Of a stretch of DNA of 64,000 nucleotides, positions 55,776-64,000 are shown piece after piece. Numbering within the stretch: position 1 is the stretch's first letter; the number at the start of each line of letters is the position of its first letter. The notes beneath the pieces are model-generated. The model was not told the origin of the DNA. It ran no database searches and saw only the letters and a program-made list of their open reading frames with translations. The DNA comes from Plenodomus lindquistii (lineage: Eukaryota > Ascomycota > Dothideomycetes > Pleosporales > Leptosphaeriaceae). The translations under genes and the position numbers were made by a program. Location of the stretch: positions 682,001 to 746,000 of the forward strand of contig JANUWI010000006.1 in assembly GCA_025504975.1 (NCBI GenBank). Reading direction: 5' to 3'.

Positions 55776-58762
55776 ATGAGCCCAAATGATTCCGATGAAC
55801 AGCATGTGATCAAGGGCTCACACAAGACCAAAAGGACAGGCAAGAGCAGACTCGCCAATAGTGAATTCGACCAATCACACCAGTCCTTGGACTCTGCCCA
55901 CCATGAGTCAGTACGGAGCAAAGCAAGTGTGGCAAGTCTAGGAGCATCACGGCGCAAAACCAGAAAAGAAAGTCGGAGCAGTTTGACATTGGGTGAGGAG
56001 ATCGACGGTCAAGAAGAGAGCCGATTTGAAGCAAGGTTCCACGGTGCTGGCATAGATCCATCCATAGCGGCTGTCCCGTTACTCGACAGCTCTCAAGCGT
56101 CTTCCAGCAGCACCCGGATTGATGACGATGACGACGACGACGACGAAGATGTCTCCGACAGCGAAAGTCTCCATGATATCAAAGGCAATCCTCTAGATAA
56201 CTCGCCCTATGCACAAGTCCGTGCCTCTGTCGCTGCGAGCGACAACACCTCCCTATCCATTGATACCCCGCGCATGTGGTCCTTGTCGATTTTGTTTGCG
56301 ATGGCCGGCTCATCCACCAATCTGTTTTTCTCCCTACGATACCCTAGCGTCAGTCTTACTCCTATTATTGCTCTGTTACTTGTCCATCCTCTTGGTCTCT
56401 TATGGGACCGGATTCTCAAACGACCAAACGACCCGGAGGAGACCTTTTTGGACGGAGGCTTGCAAAAGCGAACGTATAGCTCCCAGACTCCACAGTCACG
56501 GTCGACCTGGTTACGATCAACACGCCTTTGGCTAGCCCAAGGACGTTGGAACGAGAAGGAGCACTGCTGTGTGTACGTGAGCAGTAACGTATCCTTCGGG
56601 TTTGCTTTTGCTACAGATGTAAGCAGTCAATCCTACGATGAGACATAGACCTTACTGATCTTGGTACAGGTCATTGTAGAGCAAGTCAAATTCTACCACC
56701 AGGATCTTGGCCTCATGTATCAGATTCTACTCATCCTCTCGACACAAATTCTGGGCTACTCACTTGCTGGGCTTACACGACGCTACCTTGTCAGACCCAG
56801 CGGGATGATCTGGCCAAGTACCTTGGTTTCCACAGCAATGTTCACTGCTTTGCATAAAGACGAAAATAAGCCCGCCGATGGTTGGACCATTTCGCCACGC
56901 AAGTTTTTTGGACGCATTTTCATGGGCTCAGTCGCCTTTTACTTCTTGCCTGGACTACTTTTCCCTGCATTGAGCTACTTTAGCGTCATCACTTGGTTCG
57001 CGCCTAGGAATGTAGTTGTTGCGAATCTTGTAAGTCTCGCACGATTCATGGTTTTTCCAGGCGAGAAACTAACAGGATACAGTTTGGCATTGCATCTGGA
57101 CTTGGATTGTTCCCTTTGACTTTTGATTGGGCACAAATTGCATACATCGGGTCACCGCTCGTCACACCTTTCTGGGCAGCGATGAACATTCTTGGCGGTC
57201 TTGTTGGAGTCATGTGGATCGCAGCACCTATCATGTGTACGTCAATCGACTAAAATCGTTATCCATAGCAGACTGACCCCTTCCAGACTACAAGAACGTA
57301 CTGTACTCATCTTACATGCCCATCTTATCAGCCGCGGTCTGGGACAACAAAGGCAAGCCGTACGATGTCAGCAAGATCCTCACGCCAGACTTCCTGTTCG
57401 ATGAGACTGCATACAAGGAGTACAGTCGAGTCTATCTACCTATCACCTATGTTCTCAGCTACGCGCTTCAGTTCGCCGCCCTGACTGCTTTGCTCTCGCA
57501 CACGGGCCTATGGCACGGAAAGGACATTTGGCGACAATGGCGCCGCTCATGGGCGGAGATTCGAAAAGAGGCGGCCACCGATTACCAGCCCTTATCAAAC
57601 GGCTCGGAAGGCAACGGTCAGCCGGCATCGCCCACTCTGCCCCGAGTGAGGTCCAGCACAACATCTGAACCAGAGATGGAAGACCTCCTAACCGCGGAAG
57701 ATGTTCACAATCGCCTAATGAGGAAATACGACGATGTGCCGATGGCGTGGTACCTTTTGACAGGTGTCAGCATGGCTGCTGTGGGTATGTTCGTCGTCGA
57801 ATACTACCCCGTTCATCTACCCTGGTATGGTCTACTCTTAGCCTTAGGCATCGGCGCCATCCTCTTCATCCCAATCGGCATCGTCATGGCCATCACGAAC
57901 CAACAGAGCAGCATTTACCTGATTTGTCAGTTGATCTGCGGAGTGGTCTTCCCTGGTCGCCCAGTCGCAAATATGGTCTTCACAACATTTGGATACATTT
58001 CGTCGACACAAGGTTTGAAGTTTGCTTCTGACCTCAAGCTCGGCCACTACATGAAGATCCCCCCACGAATTCTGTTCAAACTTCAGTTGTCTGTCACCAT
58101 CATCTCTAGCTTGACTCAGCTCGGCGTCTTGAACTGGATGCTCAACCACATCCCTGGTATTTGCACGCCCAGCGCCATTAACGGTTTCAACTGCCCAATC
58201 GCTCGCGTCCACTTCAACGGCAGTATCCTATGGGGCGTCGTCGGACCCAAACGTTTCTTTGGACCTGGTGCACTCTACCGACCCCTTGTCTGGGCCTTCC
58301 TCGTCGGCGCCATCGCCCCAGTCATCCTCTGGTACTTTGCACGCAAAGACCGCAAGTCCATCCTGCGCAAAGTCAACCTTGCTGTTGTCTTCGGTAGTCT
58401 GAGCTGGATTCCACCCGCCACGGGACTCAACTTCTCCGTGTGGGCAATCGTGTGCTACATTTTCAACTATGAGATCCGAAACCGCCGCAAGAACTGGTGG
58501 AAGAAGTACAACATGATGCTTAGCGCTGCGCTCGACTCTGGACTAGCGTTTGGTGTGGTTGTCATCTTCTTTGGCATTGTGTACCCGGGTTGGATGAGCG
58601 GGTTCAAGTGGTGGGGTACAGAGGTGTACAAGCAGGTAAGTCCTTGTTCTGTCTGTTGTGTGACATCTTGGGGTGCTAACGATATATCAGGGCTGCGATT
58701 GGCAAGCCTGCCCGTACAAAGAGTTGCCCAAAGGAGGAACCTTTGGTCCATCCACATGGTGA
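55776..58762 (+). CDS. Oligopeptide transporter, OPT family
   Basis: Plasma-membrane proton-coupled importer of small peptides or related compounds. Exons 55776-56618, 56670-57029, 57083-57236, 57287-58635 and 58691-58762 give 925 residues. A cytosolic N-terminus of about 165 residues contains an acidic run (DDDDDDDDED). Membrane-domain landmarks are TRRYLVRPSGMIWPSTLVSTAMF, RNVVVANLFGIASGLGLFPLTFDW, NQQSSIYLICQLICG, GRPVANMVFTTFGY and the C-terminal half GCDWQACPY. The last exon adds that small Cys-containing end. Length agrees with fungal OPT proteins. Substrate (glutathione, tetrapeptide, iron-peptide) cannot be told. Confidence 0.9.
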
Positions 58763-59088
58763 TCGCTTCAGTCAATGTCTTGGATAGCGTTCTTGCATAA
58801 GCATTGCGTCTTAGCGTTTCTTAGAGAGGATTTGGGAACCCCTTCCATCTGCATTACGGAGTCATGAGCCATTTTTCCTATTATTATTCTTAGATCCCTC
58901 CCACAATAGAACATTTTTTTCAATGGGCTGACCTCAGAAATGCTTAATTACACATCTAGTTCATAACGTCGGCTGCGTAGCACATATATTTACTCGCCTC
59001 CCACACTCACTCACCTCTCTCACCCAAACATCAACGCTATGTCCCCCCTCTTCCCCATTCTCCCTTCCTACCCTTGACCAAAAAAGAT
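58763..59088. other. Spacer between the OPT gene and the first tRNA-like unit
   Basis: About 330 bases, AT-rich, with the OPT 3' UTR. Before the tRNA-like unit there is a CACTCAC-rich pyrimidine stretch, also found before the second unit. Confidence 0.45.
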
Positions 59089-59410
59089 TGAGCCCAGCGC
59101 GATTCGAACGCGCGTCTCTCACAATCCCCCACCGCCTATCCCCAGGGCTAGGTAAACGCTTGGAACGACAGCCTATTCACTTGGATCACAGCTTGGTAGC
59201 TCGCCTCGTCAACGATAGTCTATGGTCAACTTGGAGCTCGCTTGGAACAAACGATAGCCTAGGGTCAACTTGGCGCTCCATTACGATAGCTTGCTTGGAA
59301 CTTGGCTTGGGTCTAGGCTCTAGGCTGCTCTTCCGAAGGCCTGGGACTAGGAAGAGGGGGTGGGCGGTGGGCATTGGGTGTGGGTGTCTTGACCGCTGGA
59401 CCATGGGCTC
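59089..59410 (-). tRNA. tRNA-like Pol III unit 1, long insert at the anticodon position
   Basis: Read on the minus strand from 59410. The 5' acceptor strand GAGCCCA (59410-59404) pairs fully with TGGGCTC (59096-59090). The A-box is TGGTCCAGCGGTC and the B-box GCGTTCGAATC. The T stem is GCGCG/CGCGC with a seven-base TTCGAAT loop. A run of six T follows the 3' end. An anticodon-type stem CCCAC/GTGAG (one mismatch) flanks about 240 extra bases, far longer than usual fungal tRNA introns. The base at the position of U33 is C and CCA lies at 34-36, so no isotype is assigned. It could be a tRNA gene with a giant intron, a tRNA-derived SINE, or a tRNA-like small RNA. Confidence 0.5.
59212..59310. repeat. 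Degenerate tandem repeat inside tRNA-like unit 1
   Basis: Three successive blocks start ACGATAG at 59212, 59251 and 59283. The first two share ACGATAGYCTAKGGTCAACT (Y and K being the variable positions), and the third is shorter. They lie within the insert. Confidence 0.7.
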
Positions 59411-59692
59411 TTGGTTGTGTGATTGATGAGCGGAGGAGCGTTTTGATGAGATGTATGATTGGTAGGTAGAAGGCGATGTGAGTGCTAGGAGTGAGAATGG
59501 CAGTGGTAGGAGGGATCAAAGTAAAGTAAGAGGAATATAAACAGTTTTATTCTCTCACTTCCCTAGAGATGCCTGCCTAATTAATCTAGTATATGTGTAT
59601 ATGATACAGGCCACTCACTCTCTCTCACTCATCCCGCAGCCAGCAAAAACCAATCCAGCCACCTTCTCCCATGCAAATAAGACCAAAAATAC
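59411..59692. other. Spacer between the two tRNA-like units
   Basis: About 280 bases, AT-rich centre, pyrimidine-rich CACTCTCTCTC before unit 2. No coding signal. Confidence 0.4.
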
Positions 59693-59863
59693 TGGGCCCA
59701 GCGTGATTCGAACACGCGTTTCTCACAGCCACACACCAACAAGCCCTAACACATCACGGACCTTGGATCACACACCTTTGACACAGACCTTTGGTCAAAC
59801 TTCTGAATGGGGACTTGTTGGTGTTATTGAGAGTGAGCGTCTTGACCGCTGGACTATGGGCCT
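59693..59863 (-). tRNA. tRNA-like Pol III unit 2, insert at the anticodon position
   Basis: Read on the minus strand from 59863. AGGCCCA (59863-59857) pairs with TGGGCCC (59700-59694), with a mismatch only at the first pair. The A-box is TAGTCCAGCGGTC, and the T arm is GCGTG-TTCGAAT-CACGC. A run of five T follows the 3' end. The stem CTCAC/GTGAG pairs perfectly and flanks about 90 extra bases, whose ends form an 11-base helix (ACACCAACAAG with CTTGTTGGTGT). The position of U33 is C and 34-36 would read TCA, so decoding is doubtful. Its core, flanks and orientation match unit 1, so the two are duplicates that diverged in the insert. Confidence 0.55.
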
Positions 59864-60267
59864 TGTTGCTTGTATTCTGATAATGAATTGGGCGGTTCTA
59901 TAGGATTTATGGATACGCGAAGTATGCACTTTGTCAATGTGATTAGGGTCCTATCTTTGAAGCGATTTGCGTGCTTTACGTCCCCCATTGCGATGGCATT
60001 GCGACATGGAGGGAAGCGCGAATAACATGGCCTTGGATGCTTGGGTATGTCTATCGGGTGCAAGTCTTAGTAGACTTTGCGGTAAGTTCTTTCTCTCAAT
60101 TACCAGCACGGGTAGGGCTTTACTAATCGTAGACTCTACTAAGCTGTAGCAGTATAGACACGCATATATTTAACTTACAAAGCGCTTACAATAGTGAAGA
60201 CACTTTAAGTCTCCAGCTGCCAGAACCGCCGGCATTTTCGGTATTTCTCGGGGGTGCCTTGGCATGG
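59864..60267. other. Spacer between tRNA-like unit 2 and the Zn2Cys6 fragment
   Basis: About 400 bases with no supported feature. Confidence 0.4.
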
Positions 60268-60558
60268 TCAAAGACATCCCTCTTTAAAACACTCGATCCT
60301 GTCAGAAAATTTGATCCGACTTTGGTGGTACATTGAGAAGGTACGCATACCTTGGGTAGCGCCATGTGACGTTGCAAAATGTAATCTGACATCAACAACG
60401 CACGTATTGACCCACTCTAATATATTCACACGCGTACCGAAGTATGAGTGGTATTCCAGTGAAGTGATCTTCGAATGTGAATGATGGGATCCTCGTTGGT
60501 CAGGCCAGGAGAGTGGCACACCATAACCGCCACAGGCACGTTTTGACTTGATACATCT
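60268..60558 (-). pseudogene. Fragment resembling the end of a Zn(II)2Cys6 DNA-binding domain
   Basis: The minus-strand frame from about 60558 starts at residues IAPMCRRCIKSKRACGGYGVPLSWPDQ. The spacing C-x2-C-x6-C plus GYG-LSWP is the second half of a fungal binuclear zinc cluster and its usual continuation. The expected first half (C-x2-C-R-x-R-x2-K-C) is not found in frame within 200 bases upstream. The downstream frame ends after about 90 residues with no regulatory domain. Either a degenerate remnant or a gene whose exons I could not assemble. Confidence 0.4.
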
Positions 60559-60567
60559 GCGGCACAT

Positions 60568-61603
60568 GGGAGCAATTCACTCGCAAGCGAGCGACCCTCC
60601 GGTCTGCACATCATCAGTCTGATTGTTTGGACGTATTTTGTAATGTGAACGACCTTTCCAGGTCCAGCATCCTTTTTCTGAGATCCTTCATCACGTGTGC
60701 GTGAAGGTCGATTGCACTGGCAAGACTCACAGGTAGACCTTATGAAACGCATAATGTTGCGATTCCATTGTGGTCGAAAGAGCATTACCAAGCAGACGTG
60801 ATGGCCAAGACCAGGCAGACGCATGTCTGAACAGCCTGGGACACCCTACCCCATTTCAGCAGATGCTAAGCCAGATATGGACAGCGGGTGGAAACTTGCG
60901 AGTTGTATTGGCCAAGTGGATATTATCCTATCTTGGCGAAATGGATCACAACCCTCGGTCTGTCACAAAGTGAGGTTCCATGTGGTATGGGAGCATGGTA
61001 CGTCACTATAACCTAAAAGCATCGTTTTGGAGTCTGGAAACTTACAGTCACACGTAGAAGTACAGATAGCAAGTGCGAAACAATTTAAATTTTATGCAAT
61101 CACATTGACGTTCTACTTACACGAAGCGTCCCAGGAAGGAAAATCTGATCCTGCTCTCTGCCATGCCTTGTCACGTTCCACTAAAACCTACGTCTATTTT
61201 TCCAATACTCACACGAAGCGACAGGCGTCTTTCTCAATAAATTTGTCCGGCATCGTGTTCTGAAATATCCAGAGCTACCGTTCACAATGATGTCACGCGT
61301 CAACGGATTCGAATGGTATGCCTTATTTCGGTTTGTAAGCGATATTGTAGAACCTCCTGGCAGGAAGTTCCATGCGCTTACATATCTCAGTAGTTCCTGT
61401 GCTCAAGACCCAATATGGACAATGGGTCAATATTCGCGAGATGCTTGTTCATGAAGGATTTGGATCTGATTGGTAGTAGATCTGAACAACCATTCCAAGC
61501 CACTAGATCCTGCCAGTATATAGGTATATAAGGGCGGACTTATCATCATATTGATGGTTGACATCAAGCAACACATTGTGCACTCTCCTTCTCTCACATC
61601 GTC
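60568..61603. other. Spacer upstream of the SDR gene
   Basis: About 1 kb, AT-rich, without a supported gene; contains the SDR promoter at its right end. Confidence 0.4.
61525..61532 (+). promoter_or_regulatory. TATA box of the SDR gene
   Basis: TATATAAG lies 72 bases before the start codon at 61604, at a plausible core-promoter distance; inferred from position. Confidence 0.5.
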
Positions 61604-62637
61604 ATGCCTTCCTACTTCATCACCGGAGCGGCTCGTGGTCTCGGGGTTAGTTAAGTCCCTAGCCGTTCTGGTAACTTGTAAGATTGACAGTTTGCAGTTT
61701 GCCTTCTTGGATCATCTCTCCAAAGACGCCTCGAATACCGTCGTTGGCCTGGTCCGTAACAAGGCGGACACCGAAGCCAAAACCTCCGAATGGAAGAGAC
61801 CCAATGTCTATATCATCCAGGGAGACATCACCGATTACGAAGCTTTGAAGCATGCGGTCCACGCTACTGCTGAGATCACAGGCGGTACACTGGATTACTT
61901 AATCGCCAACGCCGCGTACTTACCCCTCTGGTCCGCGTTCGATCCCCTGAGCGTGCTGTAAGCCATCCCATCAATTACTAACATTCTGGCACTCGCTAAC
62001 TTGGTATCACAGCGGGGCAGATCCCGAGAAACTCGAGACAGAACTCTTGACTTCCTTCAAAACCAATGTGATTGCCAATATCCACCTCTTCAACCTCGCC
62101 ATGCCACTCATCCAGAAGGGCAACGTCAAAAAAATCATCACCATCTCTAGTGGCATGGCAGACATGGAGTTGGTTCGCAATTACGACGTTGTCGAAGGCG
62201 GCCCTTACTCCATCGGAAAAGCAGCTATGAACATGGCTGTTGCGAAGTTTGGGGCAGAATACGCCAAAGACGGTGTGCTGTTCATGAGTGTATGTCCAGG
62301 AGTGGTGGATACAGGGCTCTACAATGACCGTAAGCGTCAGGGTATTGAAATTTTGGATGGGAATCCCAGCTGATGCTGCTACAGTCACGGAGAAGCAACA
62401 GCAACAGTTGGCTGTCCAGGGAGCCAAGTTCCAGCGTAAGTTTAGCCCCGTATATTGGGATTGATCTGCGCAAACACTTGCTGATCAAAATCTACAGGAT
62501 ATGCCCCACACTTTGCGGGGCCGGCTACTCCCGAGGATGCGGTCAAGGATGTGCTGAGTGTCATTGAGAAGGCCAGCTTGGCCAATGGCGACAGCGGCAA
62601 TTTCATCTCTCATCTCGGTACCAAGCAATGGCTATGA
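61604..62637 (+). CDS. Short-chain dehydrogenase/reductase (SDR)
   Basis: NAD(P)-dependent oxidoreductase of unknown substrate. Exons 61604-61645, 61698-61957, 62013-62329, 62385-62435 and 62498-62637 give 269 residues. The Rossmann glycine motif TGAARGLG is at residues 7-14, followed by VVGLVRNK. NAAY matches the NNAG-type motif. Catalytic Ser is in ITISSGMAD and the Tyr-x3-Lys pair in YSIGKAAMNMAV; CPGVVDTGL follows. All catalytic residues are present, and the length is typical of classical SDRs. The first exon is only 14 codons. Convergent with the esterase gene (159 bases between stops). Confidence 0.9.
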
Positions 62638-62796
62638 AAGCATATCACAGGAACGAATGATCGGGATGAATGCAACGGAACTGATTGTTGGGGTGACTTT
62701 TCACAAGAAATCGGGTTCAATAGTCTTGCGAGATGTATGATAGTGACGCTCAATATATACAAGCCACTACCATTTGCTGCGCAATATATTATTGAA

Positions 62797-63652
62797 CTAA
62801 AGACAAGTTCCCTCGATGCTTGCTGTGGCGTTCTTGACAAAGCCGTTGAGAAATCCACCGCCACCGCACTGAATTCCCTTGACAAAAGCCTTGGCGATGA
62901 CAGCCGCACCAGTGGGGTTGGTGTGGGTGTGATCTCCCGGGGCGAATAGAGCATCGGTCATGGTCTTGCCGTAGCTCTTCCAGATGTTGGCGCTGTACGC
63001 GCCGTGATCTACGTACATCGCGTTCGATCCCAATGCCTTTGCTACATCCTTTGCGTAGGTGACAAAGCGATTAGCACTGTAGACGAACGAGCCGGTCTCC
63101 CATGGGTTGTTGGGTGTTTGGCTGGCAACGATAACCTTGGCACCCTTTGCAATGAGCTTCTTGCCGGCTTCGGTGAGGTAATAGTTGTATGTGTGGACCG
63201 TGACTGCCTGGCCGTTGTAGGTTGATTGACACGTCTCAGATCCGGTTCCAGGGCATACTGATCGGCCGTTATCAGTAGTGGACAGGGAACCACCGTCGTT
63301 GTGACCGAATTCAATGATGACAATGTCGTTGGGCTTGACGAGGTTGATGATCTCGTCAAAGCGGCCCTCAACCGTGTATGATCGAGAGCTGCGACCACCA
63401 ATAGCCTTGTTGACGACGGGAAGAGTAAGCGAGTAGGGGAGATATACACCCCAGCCTGTGTGGAAATGTTAACGATGCTTCTGTGCATGATTGCTTGCAC
63501 GAAAACATACCATCAATGACGCCGTTGCCCCTCGCCATCGTCGAATCACCAGCCATGTACACAGTCTGCGCACGCTTAGACACATCGGCGGGAGCACCGA
63601 GTGTTGTGGCAGTGAACGCCAAGAGCGAAAGGAAGCTTGTTGAAGAAAGCAT
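62797..63652 (-). CDS. Secreted rhamnogalacturonan acetylesterase (CE12, SGNH fold)
   Basis: Removes acetyl groups from the rhamnogalacturonan I backbone of pectin; secreted plant cell-wall enzyme. Exons on the minus strand are 63652-63511 and 63455-62797, giving 266 residues. Signal peptide (LSSTSFLSLLAFTATTLGAPA) then mature enzyme. Block I YMAGDSTMA holds the nucleophile Ser, the Gly block is KAIGGRSSRSY, block III EFGHNDGG, and block V DHTHTNPTGA holds the catalytic Asp and His. All four SGNH blocks are present. Length agrees with the family (about 230-270). The start at 63652 was chosen to begin at the signal peptide. Confidence 0.92.
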
Positions 63653-64000
63653 TGTGAAGGCTTGATTTTCCTTGCTCTTGCTAAGTGCCTGGAGGATGCC
63701 AAACTTCACAAGCCTGGGGCACACAGCTATATACTACCCAGCATATGAACGCATTGTTTCATCCATCCAATCCGAACGACTTCTCCTGGCGACATTCGCC
63801 CCCTCGTAAACAAGTATTGATCCGGGGTAGCGCAGCCACATTTCTCCGTAAAATCAACGTGGCGGACAGGTGCAAACAAGGGTCCACAAGACGATCATCT
63901 TGAAACAAATTACAGTACCCCAGGTTAACGGTATCCGTGGTGAGGGGAGCCTCCCGAGAGGACGGCTTTGCTCGCGCCGAGCCCGGCACTTAAGCTGCAA
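63653..64000. promoter_or_regulatory. Upstream region of the esterase gene
   Basis: About 350 bases to the window end. A TATATAG-like motif on the minus strand near 63727-63733 is about 75 bases before the start. No further gene is supported. Confidence 0.4.

Noticed and set aside
1..64000. CRISPR arrays, prophage, insertion sequences, operon-type structures
   Set aside because: The window is intron-rich fungal nuclear DNA; no spaced direct repeats of CRISPR type and no transposase, integrase or reverse transcriptase reading frame were seen.

Overview
The window is nuclear DNA of a filamentous ascomycete (Pezizomycotina). A Dothideomycete of the Pleosporales type is my best guess, from the general look of the proteins only. 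The evidence is many short GT-AG introns (mostly 42-130 bases) with internal CTAAC/CTGAC-like branch points, one gene every 2-2.5 kb on both strands, and gene families typical of this group (KapC bZIP, Ufd1-like zinc-finger protein, OPT transporter, ankyrin-CorA fusion, CE12 esterase). There are no bacterial, plasmid, phage or CRISPR features.

Layout. 0-10 kb: 3' end of the DNA polymerase alpha catalytic subunit, kynureninase, mitochondrial ISA2, TFIIF alpha subunit, and a Cid1-type nucleotidyltransferase. 10-16 kb: gene-poor spacers around a hexose-type MFS transporter. 16-28 kb: Ufd1/zinc-finger protein, an F-box-like Cys-rich protein with two possible 3' ends, YIP1, holocytochrome c synthase, KapC-type bZIP, and a pterin dehydratase. 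28-34 kb: a 2 kb spacer holding a 32-base inverted repeat, then an eight-exon ankyrin-CorA fusion. 34-42 kb: ARP8, a secreted Ser/Thr-rich protein with a GPI-like tail, a DUF2458-type protein, a COX14-like membrane protein and a small secretory membrane protein. 42-55 kb: NOP8-like RRM protein, a low-complexity coiled-coil protein, eIF3l, an EthD-type protein, a nitrilase-superfamily hydrolase, an RRM protein with microexons, and a BCS1 ATPase. 55-64 kb: OPT transporter, two tandem tRNA-like Pol III units with large inserts, a Zn2Cys6 fragment, an SDR and a rhamnogalacturonan acetylesterase.

Most genes are unrelated housekeeping genes (replication, transcription, translation initiation, mitochondrial assembly). 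Several pairs are divergent and share a short 5' region: KYNU/ISA2, TFG1/CID1-like, DUF2458/COX14-like, membrane protein/NOP8-like, eIF3l/EthD and RRM/BCS1. Four proteins serve mitochondrial biogenesis or probably do: ISA2, holocytochrome c synthase, BCS1 and the COX14-like protein. No biosynthetic cluster is visible.

The most unusual signal is the pair of tRNA-like units at 59.09-59.41 and 59.69-59.86 kb. Each has A-box and B-box sequences, pairing acceptor and T stems, and an oligo-T terminator. The anticodon region is occupied by a long insert that forms its own helix, and the two copies show compensatory changes. All exon boundaries were placed by hand from frame, splice-site and family considerations and have not been tested against transcripts.
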